Source: Rhodobacter sp. (GTDB taxonomy: Bacteria; Pseudomonadota; Alphaproteobacteria; Rhodobacterales; Rhodobacteraceae). Taken from it: 64,000 nt of DNA. The stretch covers positions 62,001 to 126,000 of the forward strand of contig JAIYDJ010000062.1 of assembly GCA_027487575.1 (NCBI GenBank), in the 5' to 3' direction. The position numbers and the translations under genes were made by a program. Of the stretch, positions 50,503-59,406 are shown piece by piece. The notes below the pieces were generated by a model. That model did not search any database. It had not been told where the DNA came from and saw only the letters and a list, made by a program, of their open reading frames with translations. How positions within the stretch are numbered: the stretch's first letter is position 1; each line of letters opens with the position of its first letter.

Positions 50503-51549
50503 TCACGCAACCCGCGCAAGGATGCGCCGGTAGTCCCTTGCCCAGGCCTCGGCGAAACGCAGCACGTCCCGCTCGGTCACCCCCGGACCCAAGGACAGCC
50601 GGATCGCCTGCGCCGCCTGTCCTTCGTCATATCCCATCGCGCGCAACACCCGGGACGCGCGCACCTTGCCACTGGAACAGGCCGATCCCGCGGAAATCGC
50701 AAAGCCCGCAAGGTCTGCCGCCATCACCTGGCTTTCGCCCTTCCACCCCCGAGCGATCACCGAAAGCGTGTTCGGCAACCGGTCCATCCCATTCCCGACA
50801 GAAATAGTGTCTAATCCAAAAGACGACAATGCGCTTTCTAGAATATTTCTAACTTGCGCCACGGCATCCCAGACGCCATGGGCCAGATCGCGCGCCGCGG
50901 CTTCCGCCGCCGCCCCGAAGCCGGCAATGCCGATCAGGTTCTCGGTGCCCGCCCGCCGACCCATTTCCTGCCCGCCGCCGCGCATCTGTGCCGCCACATC
51001 GACGCCCCGCCGGGCGACCAGCGCGCCGATGCCCTTCGGCCCACCAAGCTTGTGCGCCGAGATCAGGCCCATCTCGCAACCCAGCCAGTTGAATGCGACC
51101 GGCAGCTTGCCAAAGGCCTGCGTCAGGTCCGACACGGCCAGCCCCGGCGGCAGCGGTTGCACCACGCCGGTTTCCGAATTCGCCATCTGCAGCGCCGTGC
51201 GCCCGGGGTCGGTCACAGCCACCCTGCCCTGCGGGTCCACCGGCAAAACCGCATCGCACCACGCAAGCACCGCCTCGTGTTCCACAGCGGCACACTCCAA
51301 CCCCCGCCCGGCGCAGGCCAGCGCGGCGGCTTCGGTGGCCCCGGAGGTGAAAATGATCTCGGCCCCATCGGCCCCCAACGCCTGCGCGACCTGCGCGCGG
51401 GCCCGTTCGATCAGCGCCTTCGCAGCCCGCCCTTCGGCATGGACCGAAGACGGATTGCCCATCACATCCATCGCCGCCAGCATGGCCGCCCGCGCTTCGG
51501 GGCGCAGCGGGGTGGTGGCGTTCCAGTCCAGATAGACCCGGTCCTTCAT
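50503..51549 (-). CDS. NifS/IscS-like cysteine desulfurase
   Basis: VYLDWNATTPLRPEARAAMLAAM, FTSGATEAAALA, GLISAHKLGGPKGIGALVARRG (PLP Lys), SAGSACSSGKVRASRVLRAMG (active Cys). Confidence 0.93.
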   Translation of the reverse strand: MKDRVYLDWNATTPLRPEARAAMLAAMDVMGNPSSVHAEGRAAKALIERARAQVAQALGADGAEIIFTSGATEAAALACAGRGLECAAVEHEAVLAWCDAVLPVDPQGRVAVTDPGRTALQMANSETGVVQPLPPGLAVSDLTQAFGKLPVAFNWLGCEMGLISAHKLGGPKGIGALVARRGVDVAAQMRGGGQEMGRRAGTENLIGIAGFGAAAEAAARDLAHGVWDAVAQVRNILESALSSFGLDTISVGNGMDRLPNTLSVIARGWKGESQVMAADLAGFAISAGSACSSGKVRASRVLRAMGYDEGQAAQAIRLSLGPGVTERDVLRFAEAWARDYRRILARVA

Positions 51550-51600
51550 TCTTCTCTGTCCAAATATCCCGGGGGGCAAGGGGGCAGCGCCCCCTGAATT
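51547..51600 (-). repeat. Intergenic hairpin + GGGATATTTG element, copy B; includes nifS-like start codon
   Basis: Minus strand: AGGGGGC-GCT-GCCCCCT hairpin then TGCCCCCCGGGATATTTGGACAGAGAAGAATGAAGGAC, where ATG AAG GAC is the CDS start (MKD). Confidence 0.6.
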
Positions 51601-51619
51601 TTCGCAGAAAATTCGCCCT

Positions 51620-52093
51620 TCATTCCTCGTCCACCACGCGGAACAAGTCCGGCACCGCGGGACAGGGATGCATCTCGTTGCGCACCACGTCCGATAGCCG
51701 GGTCTGGTGCAGGAACACATAGACCTGCGCCGACAGCCCTTCCCACAGCCGGTTGGTCAGCAGTTGCGCGCGTGTGCCCGATGCCCCTCCGCTCGCCCCC
51801 GCCCCGGTGTGCAGCGCATCGACGGTTTCCTCGACGGCCTGCATCACTTCGGAAATCCGGATCGCATCCGGGCTGCGCGACAGACGATACCCCCCGCCCG
51901 GGCCCCGCACCGCCTCGACCAGACCGGCGCGGCGCAGCTTGACGAAAAGCTGTTCCAGATAGGGCAGGCTGATGTCCTGGCGTTTTGCCACGGCGGCCAG
52001 CGATTTCAGGTCTTCCCCGCCTGCCCCGGCCTCGGCCAGCGCAAGATCGGCCAGAGCCACCATCGCATAGCGGCCTTTGGTTGACAGTTTCAT
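51620..52093 (-). CDS. iscR: Rrf2-family Fe-S regulator IscR (cluster-cysteine-poor alphaproteobacterial type)
   Basis: MKLSTKGRYAMVALADLALAEAGAGGEDLKSLAAVAKRQDISLPYLEQLFVKLRRAGLVEAVRGPGGGYRLSRSP; first gene of the suf operon. Confidence 0.93.
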   Translation of the reverse strand: MKLSTKGRYAMVALADLALAEAGAGGEDLKSLAAVAKRQDISLPYLEQLFVKLRRAGLVEAVRGPGGGYRLSRSPDAIRISEVMQAVEETVDALHTGAGASGGASGTRAQLLTNRLWEGLSAQVYVFLHQTRLSDVVRNEMHPCPAVPDLFRVVDEE

Positions 52094-52176
52094 CGGATCA
52101 TTCCTGCCATATCCATTGACGCACCGGCCCCTACCGCTTAATTCACAAGCCAGTCTTCTGGAAGGCAACCGCCTCT

Positions 52177-52189
52177 TAGAATGGTTCTA
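52177..52189. promoter_or_regulatory. Candidate IscR/Rrf2 operator TAGAA-TGG-TTCTA
   Basis: Perfect inverted repeat between divergent iscR (start 52093) and the alpha/beta hydrolase gene (start 52248). Confidence 0.5.
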
Positions 52190-52247
52190 GATTAGCCAAG
52201 CGAAGTCGTCAACAATTCGCTGCGGCAGGAAAGACAGGCGCGAACAC

Positions 52248-52907
52248 ATGCCCGAAGTTATTTTCGCCGGTCCGGAAGGCCGTATCGAAGGCCGCTATCA
52301 TCCCCAGAAAGAGCGTGACGCGCCGATTGCCATCATCCTGCACCCGCATCCGCAGTATGGCGGAACGATGAACAACAAGGTGGTGTATAACCTGCATTAC
52401 GCGTTCTACAACCTCGGCTTCACGGTCATGCGCTTCAACTTTCGCGGGGTCGGACGCAGCCAGGGCGAGTATGACCTCGGGATCGGAGAGCTTTCCGATG
52501 CGGCGTCGGCGCTGGACTATCTGCAGTCGATGAACCCCAACGCCAAGCATTGCTGGGTGGCCGGGTTTTCCTTCGGCGCCTGGATCGGGATGCAGTTGCT
52601 GATGCGCCGCCCCGAGATCACCGGTTTCATTTCGGTCGCGCCGCCTGCGAACCTGTACGATTTCAGCTTCCTTGCCCCCTGCCCCTCGTCCGGTCTGATC
52701 ATCAACGGTACGGCCGACAAGGTGGCCCCGCCGAAAGACACGGTCAACCTCGTGAACAAGCTGCACGAACAGAAGGGCATCACGATCACCCACACGACGA
52801 TCGAAGGGGCCGATCACTTCTTCAAGGATGACGAATTGCACATGAAGCCGATGATCGACACGGTTTCGGGCTATGTGAAGCGGCGTTTGTCAGAGGTTTC
52901 GCGATGA
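52248..52907 (+). CDS. Alpha/beta hydrolase (dienelactone hydrolase-like)
   Basis: MPEVIFAGPEGRIEGRYHPQKERDAPIAIILHPHPQYGGTMNNKVVYNL, GFSFGAWIGMQL (GxSxG), EGADHFFK. Confidence 0.93.
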   Translation: MPEVIFAGPEGRIEGRYHPQKERDAPIAIILHPHPQYGGTMNNKVVYNLHYAFYNLGFTVMRFNFRGVGRSQGEYDLGIGELSDAASALDYLQSMNPNAKHCWVAGFSFGAWIGMQLLMRRPEITGFISVAPPANLYDFSFLAPCPSSGLIINGTADKVAPPKDTVNLVNKLHEQKGITITHTTIEGADHFFKDDELHMKPMIDTVSGYVKRRLSEVSR

Positions 52908-53164
52908 GCGTTCTGGAAGACATGGGCGATGCCCTTGCCCGCGATGTGATCGCGGCGATGGAAGAGCTTGGGGATGAACGGTTCTACGACAAGATTTCGA
53001 AGATCCTGCTGGACGCCTCGCCCACCATGCAAGAGGCGTTTCTGACCGCCTACCGGGTCCGCGTCGCCGAAAAGCGGGGTCGCGCGTTCATCGAGGCCGC
53101 CCTAAAGGCTAAGCGCGAGGGCGGTTCGGGGCCGAAAGTCTATATGGAAGGCGGCGGTCATTGA
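52904..53164 (+). CDS. Conserved hypothetical protein (86 aa)
   Basis: MSVLEDMGDALARDVIAAMEELGDERFYDKISKILLDASPTMQEAFLTAYRVRVAEKRGRAFIEAALK; ATGA-coupled to the hydrolase gene. Confidence 0.75.
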   Translation: MSVLEDMGDALARDVIAAMEELGDERFYDKISKILLDASPTMQEAFLTAYRVRVAEKRGRAFIEAALKAKREGGSGPKVYMEGGGH

Positions 53165-53170
53165 CGTCCG

Positions 53171-53761
53171 ATGTCTGACGCGGCCCGGCTTGCGGCGCAG
53201 TTCGCCTTTTTGAACGAGGCGGACCGGCTGAAATCCGTGTTGCGCGCCACCACGCTTGTCGATGGATCGCGACCCGAAAATTCGGGCGAACATTCCTGGC
53301 ATCTGACGCTGTACGCCTTGGTTCTCGCCGATCAGGCCGCACCCGGCGTTGATATCGGTCGCGTCATCCGGATGCTGATCCTGCATGATCTGGTCGAAAT
53401 CGATGTGGGCGACGTGCCGATCCATTCTGCGAACGGTCTGGCCCATGCGTCGACAGACACGATTGCCGCCGAACAGCGCGCCGCAGACCGCATTTTTGGC
53501 CTGCTGCCGCCTGATCTGGCCCAAGATTTTCGCGCCCTGTGGGACGAATTCGAGGCGGCCGAGACGCCGGATGCCGTTTTCGCGAAAAGTCTGGATCGGG
53601 TGCAGCCGGTGATGGCCAACCTGATGTCAGGCGGCGGCACCTGGAAAACCTATGCGGTGACGGCCGAACAACTAGAGGCGCGGGTCGGGGTCAAGATCGC
53701 GCGCGGCGCGCCGCGGCTGTGGGGCTGGCTGCAGGACAGGACGCGCAACTTTTTCAGCTAG
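53171..53761 (+). CDS. HD-domain phosphohydrolase (YfbR/5'-deoxynucleotidase-like)
   Basis: RPENSGEHSWHLTLYALVL, RMLILHDLVEIDVGDVP (HD motif). Confidence 0.9.
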   Translation: MSDAARLAAQFAFLNEADRLKSVLRATTLVDGSRPENSGEHSWHLTLYALVLADQAAPGVDIGRVIRMLILHDLVEIDVGDVPIHSANGLAHASTDTIAAEQRAADRIFGLLPPDLAQDFRALWDEFEAAETPDAVFAKSLDRVQPVMANLMSGGGTWKTYAVTAEQLEARVGVKIARGAPRLWGWLQDRTRNFFS

Positions 53762-53768
53762 AAAATTT

Positions 53769-53776
53769 GGTATACC
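53769..53776. promoter_or_regulatory. Palindrome GGTATACC upstream of icd (GntR-operator-like TTGGTATACC)
   Basis: tttGGTATACCgtcgcatac located about 80 bp upstream of the icd start. Confidence 0.3.
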
Positions 53777-53853
53777 GTCGCATACTATCTTTGCGCTTTC
53801 ATGTTTCCGCGCTATGCACTGGCCGAACCGAATCCATTTGAAAAGGGCCGGAT

Positions 53854-55068
53854 ATGACGAAGATCAAGGTAGCCAACCCCGTCGTCGAACTCGACGGTGA
53901 CGAGATGACCCGGATCATCTGGGACTTCATCAAGCAGAAGTTGATCCTGCCCTATCTGGACATCGACCTGAAATACTACGACCTGTCGATCCAGGTGCGT
54001 GACGAGACCAATGACCAGATCACCATAGATGCCGCCCATGCGATCAAGCAGCACGGCGTCGGGGTGAAATGCGCGACGATCACGGCGGATGAAGGCCGGG
54101 TTGCGGAATTCGGACTAAAGCAGATGTGGAAATCGCCCAACGGCACGATCCGCAACATCCTTGGCGGCGTGATCTTCCGCCAGCCGATCATCTGCCGCAA
54201 CGTCCCCCGCCTCGTCCCCGGCTGGACCAAGCCCATCGTGGTCGGCCGCCATGCCTTTGGCGACCAGTACCGCGCGACCGACTTCCACTTTCCGGGCGCG
54301 GGCAAGCTGACCATGAAGTTCGTCGGCAACGACGGCACGGTGATAGAGCGTGACGTCTACGATGCGCCTTCGGCCGGCGTCTACATGGGGATGTACAACC
54401 TGGACGATTCGATCGCCGACTTCGCCCGCGCTTCTCTGAACTACGGGCTGAACCTTGGCTGGCCGGTCTATCTGTCCACCAAGAACACCATCCTGAAATA
54501 CTATGACGGCCGCTTCAAGGAGCTGTTCCAGACGATCTACGAGGAAGAGTTCGAAGCCGAGTTCAAGAAGAAGGGCATCCACTACGAACACCGCCTGATC
54601 GACGACATGGTGGCCAGCGCCATGAAATGGTCGGGCGGCTATGTCTGGGCGTGCAAGAACTATGACGGCGACGTGCAGTCCGATACTGTGGCGCAGGGGT
54701 TCGGCAGTCTTGGCCTGATGACGTCCGTCTTGATGACACCCGATGGCAAGGTGGTCGAGGCCGAGGCGGCGCATGGCACCGTGACGCGCCATTACCGCGA
54801 GCATCAGAAGGGCAAGGCCACCTCGACCAACTCTGTCGCGTCGATCTATGCCTGGACGGGCGGGCTGAAACATCGCGCCAAGCTGGACGGAAACGAGGCG
54901 TTGCTGCGCTTTGCCAACACGCTGGAACAGGTGACGGTGGCCACGGTCGAGGATGGCTGGATGACCAAGGATCTGGCGCTGCTGGTCGGGCCGGATCAGA
55001 AGTGGCTGACGACGATGGGCTATCTGGAGAAGGTGGACGAGTACTTGAACAAGGCGCTGGCAGGCTGA
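53854..55068 (+). CDS. icd: NADP-dependent isocitrate dehydrogenase
   Basis: [75 protein letters not shown]. Confidence 0.97.
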   Translation: MTKIKVANPVVELDGDEMTRIIWDFIKQKLILPYLDIDLKYYDLSIQVRDETNDQITIDAAHAIKQHGVGVKCATITADEGRVAEFGLKQMWKSPNGTIRNILGGVIFRQPIICRNVPRLVPGWTKPIVVGRHAFGDQYRATDFHFPGAGKLTMKFVGNDGTVIERDVYDAPSAGVYMGMYNLDDSIADFARASLNYGLNLGWPVYLSTKNTILKYYDGRFKELFQTIYEEEFEAEFKKKGIHYEHRLIDDMVASAMKWSGGYVWACKNYDGDVQSDTVAQGFGSLGLMTSVLMTPDGKVVEAEAAHGTVTRHYREHQKGKATSTNSVASIYAWTGGLKHRAKLDGNEALLRFANTLEQVTVATVEDGWMTKDLALLVGPDQKWLTTMGYLEKVDEYLNKALAG

Positions 55069-55075
55069 GGAAGAC

Positions 55076-55103
55076 AGCTGGCCCGTTCTGCAACGGGCCA
55101 GCT
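55076..55103. terminator. Perfect 12-bp stem-loop at the icd / repeat-protein convergent junction (no strong U tract)
   Basis: AGCTGGCCCGTT-CTGC-AACGGGCCAGCT. Confidence 0.5.
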
Positions 55104-55127
55104 TGCGCCAAAGTCCTTTTTGCCGCG

Positions 55128-56288
55128 CTATTGATTCAGGAACGTCGCGGGGACGTTGACGGTCATCGTCATCCCCTCGATCCTGAATTCGCCGTTGCTC
55201 AGGCCAAAGCAGCGTTGATCCAGCCCCTGGAACTGCACGCGCCGGATGCCGAGTTTTTCGGTCAGGAAGGTGTCATGCACGATGCCCATGGGTTGGCCCG
55301 ACATGTCGAGGATCGAATAGCCATTGAAGACCTGCGCGTTGCCTCCGGCCGAGCATTTCAGCTCGACTCCCCTCATCGGCAGGTTCAGATCGGCGGTCGT
55401 GCGTGCAAATGCCGGTCCGAGGTTGGGATTGACCGGCATGACGGGAGCCGACGCCAAAGAGATGGTGGCCGCGTCCCCGCACGGATCGCCAAGATTCAGG
55501 CCGGGCACCGTAACCGCACGAACGGGCACCGGTCCGCCGGGGGGTGTCGTCACGACAGGCACCGTCGGGCCACCGGGGATTATGACCACAACGTCACCGT
55601 CATCCCCGCCGTCGCCATTGTCGCCGGGATCTGACGGATCGGCAGGATCGCCCGGGTTGGTCGGGTTGGTCGGATCGGTCGGGTTGGTCGGATCCACGGG
55701 TTCGGGAAGGTCGATGGCCGCCGAGTCACGGCAGGAGCCGAGGCAGACATCAAGCACATAGCCGTCGTATTCCAGAACGTCGGCGATCACATCCAGCCCC
55801 AGAACGGTTGTGTCAACCCCGACCACCGACAACGGCCCGGCGATTGACAGCGGTGTCGCAGGCTTGCTGGCAGGCTTCGTCGCCACCGGTGCCTTGCCAA
55901 CCGTCACATTGCCCTGAACCGGGCTTTTCTTCTTCGCTTTGCCCGGTGCCCCGCTGCCCACGCCGACATCGGCATTGACGCCTTGTTCCCCGCCGATGCC
56001 GACATCGGCGCTGACTCCGCCGCTTTTCCCGAGGGAATCCCGACCCACGCCGACTTCGGCGTTCACGCCATCGCGGCCGCCGACGCTGACATCGGCTCCG
56101 ATGCCGTCCCGGCCAACGGATACCTCGGCCGAAATACCCCGGTCGCCCCCAAGCGAAAACCCCTCTGCCTGCGCAGACCCGAGGGACAGGACAAGGCAGG
56201 CCGTAACGACAGTCGCGCCAAGCGGGCTTGGACGCGAAGCAGGCCGTCCTGTCGTCAAGGATGCGCAGAATGTCATGATTTTAGTCAT
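55128..56288 (-). CDS. Exported repeat-rich protein of unknown function
   Basis: Signal-like GATVVTACLVLSLGSAQA; repeats ISAEVSVGRDG / IGADVSVGGRDG / VNAEVGVGRDS / VSADVGIGGEQG / VNADVGVGSG; DPTNPTDPTNPTNPGDPADPSDPGD linker; C-terminal domain with two Cys. Start uncertain (56288 or 56318). Confidence 0.7.
   Translation of the reverse strand: MTKIMTFCASLTTGRPASRPSPLGATVVTACLVLSLGSAQAEGFSLGGDRGISAEVSVGRDGIGADVSVGGRDGVNAEVGVGRDSLGKSGGVSADVGIGGEQGVNADVGVGSGAPGKAKKKSPVQGNVTVGKAPVATKPASKPATPLSIAGPLSVVGVDTTVLGLDVIADVLEYDGYVLDVCLGSCRDSAAIDLPEPVDPTNPTDPTNPTNPGDPADPSDPGDNGDGGDDGDVVVIIPGGPTVPVVTTPPGGPVPVRAVTVPGLNLGDPCGDAATISLASAPVMPVNPNLGPAFARTTADLNLPMRGVELKCSAGGNAQVFNGYSILDMSGQPMGIVHDTFLTEKLGIRRVQFQGLDQRCFGLSNGEFRIEGMTMTVNVPATFLNQ
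55653..55697. repeat. 9-nt tandem repeat (five units, CGGGTTGGT / CGGATCGGT variants)
   Basis: cgggttggt cgggttggt cggatcggt cgggttggt cggatccac; encodes (D/N)PT repeats in frame. Confidence 0.85.
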
Positions 56289-56535
56289 GTCGGATTTGCA
56301 TTCGTGAATGTGATTCATTGCAAAAAGCACGCTGGCTCCGGGTGTCGCCTGTGTCGCAAGTGCGCTACCAGTGCGTGCAATTCTAGAAATGCAACGAGAC
56401 CCGATCCGCGATGCTGTGCGCAATTCAGGCATTCGGCGACTCACAGTTTGTCAAAGGACGCGAAACAGGCGGATAGTGGCCGGAAATTTAGGTCATATGT
56501 ATTGACTTACTTTGAGCGCCGAACTAACGCGAGGC

Positions 56536-57138
56536 ATGACCCCCACAACACGGCATTCGCTGATCGAAGATGTCCAGGGCCTCGGCCTCGGTGTGTTCCT
56601 GTGCAGCATCGCCATCCATATCCTGACCCATCTGGGCCTGATCACGGGGCAGACGGCGGGCATTGCCGCGATCATCTCGTATCTGTCGGGGTGGAGTTTC
56701 GGGGCCGTCTTCTTTCTGATCAACATCCCGTTCTATCTGTTGGCCTACCGGCGGCTCGGGCCGGTGTTCACCCTGAAATCCCTGATCTCGGTGTCGCTTC
56801 TGTCTGCGGGGACCAGCCTGATCCCGCAGGCGTTCACCATCGCCTACCTGCATCCGGCCCTCGGCGCGGTGATGTTCGGCAGCCTGACCGGGCTCGGCCT
56901 GCTGGCCATGTTCCGGCATGGGGGCAGTCTGGGGGGCCTTGGCATCGTGGCGCTGATCGTGCAGGACAGCACCGGCTTTCGGGCCGGCTATGTGCAGTTG
57001 ATTGCCGATGCGGTGATCTTTGCGGCTGCGTTTTTCCTCTTTCCGGTGGAAATCGTCGGATGGTCGTTGCTGGGGGCGGTCGTGCTGAACCTGATCATCG
57101 CGATCAATCACCGGCGGGACCGTTACATCGCCACCTGA
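56536..57138 (+). CDS. YitT family membrane protein
   Basis: LIEDVQGLGLGVFLCSIAIHILTHLGLITGQTAGIAAIISYLSGWSFGAVFFLINIPFYLLAYRRLG; DUF161-like pattern. Confidence 0.85.
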   Translation: MTPTTRHSLIEDVQGLGLGVFLCSIAIHILTHLGLITGQTAGIAAIISYLSGWSFGAVFFLINIPFYLLAYRRLGPVFTLKSLISVSLLSAGTSLIPQAFTIAYLHPALGAVMFGSLTGLGLLAMFRHGGSLGGLGIVALIVQDSTGFRAGYVQLIADAVIFAAAFFLFPVEIVGWSLLGAVVLNLIIAINHRRDRYIAT

Positions 57139-57247
57139 CCCCGCCTCCGACAGGGATGCTGCGGCTGCACAAAGGTTCCTCTGGCCTTTTGGCGCGACCT
57201 GAGATAACGCCACGCCAACACGAACATATGAAAGTGACCCCCTCCCG

Positions 57248-59065
57248 ATGGAGCTTCGCAACATCGCCATCATCGCGCACGTCGACCATGGCAAGACCAC
57301 ACTCGTTGACGAGCTGCTGAAACAGTCCGGCTCGTTTCGTGACAATCAGGCCGTCGCCGAACGCGCGATGGACAGCAACGACATCGAACGCGAACGCGGC
57401 ATCACGATTCTGGCAAAATGTACCTCGCTGGAATGGGCGGGGGCACGGATCAACATCGTCGACACCCCCGGCCACGCCGACTTTGGCGGCGAGGTGGAAC
57501 GCATTCTCAGCATGGTCGATGGCGTGGTGCTGTTGGTCGATGCCGCCGAAGGGCCGATGCCGCAGACCAAGTTCGTGACGTCGAAGGCGCTTGCGCTGGG
57601 GCTGCGTCCCATCGTGGTGCTGAACAAGGTCGACAAGCACGATGCCGAACCGTCGCGCGCCCTGAACGAGGTGTTCGATCTGTTCGCCAACCTTGGCGCC
57701 GACGACGACCAGCTTGATTTCCCGGTTCTCTATGCCTCGGGCCGCAATGGCTGGGCCGACACCGAACTCGACGGCCCGCGCAAGGACCTGTCGGCGCTCT
57801 ACGATCTGGTGCTGAAGCATGTCCCCGCGCCAAAGCAGATCGCGCGGCGGAGCGAGCCGTTCCAGATGCTGGCGACCACCCTTTCCGCCGACCCGTTCAT
57901 CGGGCGCATCCTGACGGGGCGCGTCGAGTCCGGCACTCTGCGGGCTGGCGAGACGATCAAGGCGCTGTCCCGCGACGGCGAGCGGCTTGAACAGTTCCGC
58001 GTGTCCAAGGTCCTGGCCTATCGCGGCCTCGTGATGACGCCGATCGACGCGGCAGAGGCGGGCGATATCGTGACGCTGGCCGGCATGTCGAAGGCGACGG
58101 TGGCCGATACCCTTTGCGCGCTGGAACTCGACACCGCCCTGCCCGCGCAGCCCATCGACCCGCCGACAATCTCGATCACCTTCGGGATCAACGACTCGCC
58201 GCTGGCAGGCAAGGAAGGCACCAAGGTGCAGTCCCGCGTGATCCGCGAACGCCTGATGAAGGAAGCCGAGATCAACGTGGCGATCAAGGTGACCGACACG
58301 GCGGGCGGCGATGCGTTCGAGGTTGCCGGTCGCGGCGAATTGCAGATGGGCGTTCTGATCGAGAACATGCGCCGCGAGGGGTTCGAGCTGTCGATCAGCC
58401 GCCCGCGCGTGATCTTCCGCGAAATCGACGGTGTGCGCCACGAGCCGATCGAGGAAGTCACAATCGACGTCGATGACGAATACACCGGCCCGGTGATCGA
58501 AAAACTGACAGGCCCGCGCAAGGGCGATCTGGTCGAGATGAAACCCGCTGGCGTCGGCAAGACGCGGATCATCGCGCATGTCCCGTCGCGCGGCCTGATC
58601 GGCTATCACGGTCAGTTCATGACTGACACGCGCGGCACCGGCGTTCTGAACCGGGTGTTCCACGACTGGGCCCCGCACAAGGGCGCGATCGAGGGACGTC
58701 GGCAAGGCGTGCTGATCTCGATGGAATCGGGCATTTCGGTCGCTTATGCGATGTGGAAGCTGGAAGATCGCGGGCATTTCTTCATTGGCGTGCAGGAACC
58801 GGTCTACACCGGCATGATCATCGGCGAGCACAACCGCGACAACGATCTGGAAGTGAACCCGCTGAAGGGCAAGCAACTGACCAACGTCCGCGCAAGCGGC
58901 ACGGACGAGGCCGTGCGGCTGACCACGCCGGTCAAGCTGTCACTGGAACAGTGCATCGCCTACATCGACGATGACGAACTGGTGGAAGTGACGCCGAAGT
59001 CGGTCCGGATGCGCAAGCGGTATCTGGACCCGAACGACCGTAAGCGGATGTCGCGCGCGGGGTGA
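57248..59065 (+). CDS. typA: Ribosome-associated GTPase TypA/BipA
   Basis: [65 protein letters not shown]. Confidence 0.97.
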   Translation: MELRNIAIIAHVDHGKTTLVDELLKQSGSFRDNQAVAERAMDSNDIERERGITILAKCTSLEWAGARINIVDTPGHADFGGEVERILSMVDGVVLLVDAAEGPMPQTKFVTSKALALGLRPIVVLNKVDKHDAEPSRALNEVFDLFANLGADDDQLDFPVLYASGRNGWADTELDGPRKDLSALYDLVLKHVPAPKQIARRSEPFQMLATTLSADPFIGRILTGRVESGTLRAGETIKALSRDGERLEQFRVSKVLAYRGLVMTPIDAAEAGDIVTLAGMSKATVADTLCALELDTALPAQPIDPPTISITFGINDSPLAGKEGTKVQSRVIRERLMKEAEINVAIKVTDTAGGDAFEVAGRGELQMGVLIENMRREGFELSISRPRVIFREIDGVRHEPIEEVTIDVDDEYTGPVIEKLTGPRKGDLVEMKPAGVGKTRIIAHVPSRGLIGYHGQFMTDTRGTGVLNRVFHDWAPHKGAIEGRRQGVLISMESGISVAYAMWKLEDRGHFFIGVQEPVYTGMIIGEHNRDNDLEVNPLKGKQLTNVRASGTDEAVRLTTPVKLSLEQCIAYIDDDELVEVTPKSVRMRKRYLDPNDRKRMSRAG

Positions 59066-59085
59066 TCAGCGTGACGGTGATGAAC

Positions 59086-59115
59086 AAAAAGGCCGCCCGT
59101 CTGGGCGGCCTTTTT
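59086..59115. terminator. Bidirectional intrinsic terminator between typA and DUF1330 gene
   Basis: AAAAAGGCCGCCC-gtct-GGGCGGCCTTTTT. Confidence 0.9.
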
Positions 59116-59405
59116 CATTCTATCTCTTCCACTACCATCAGATCCCGGACGCTCGCCCCTTTGGCATGCATCAAGGCTGCCTGATAGGCAGGCGAGTTGT
59201 AACACTCCACCGCCGCCTCAAGGCTGGGAAAGCGCGCAACGACATTGCGCGCCCGGTCGCGGCCTTCCAGTTGCACATAACGGCCACCACGGGCCAGAAA
59301 TTTGCCGCCATGCGCCGCGATGGCCGGACCGGCCTCTTTCGCATAGCGGCCATATGCCTCGGCGTCCGTCACTTCGACATGGGCTATCCAGAGCGCGGTC
59401 GGCAT
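59115..59405 (-). CDS. DUF1330 domain-containing protein
   Basis: MPTALWIAHVEVTDAEAYGRYAKEAGPAIAAHGGKFLARGGRYVQLEGRDRARNVVARFPSLEAAVECYNSPAYQAALMHAKGAS. Confidence 0.92.
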   Translation of the reverse strand: MPTALWIAHVEVTDAEAYGRYAKEAGPAIAAHGGKFLARGGRYVQLEGRDRARNVVARFPSLEAAVECYNSPAYQAALMHAKGASVRDLMVVEEIE

Positions 59406-59406
59406 G

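Noticed and set aside
56502-56538. TTGACT-N17-TAACGC promoter giving a leaderless yitT-like transcript
   Set aside because: The -10 match is poor and an upstream in-frame TTG start is possible; not strong enough to report.
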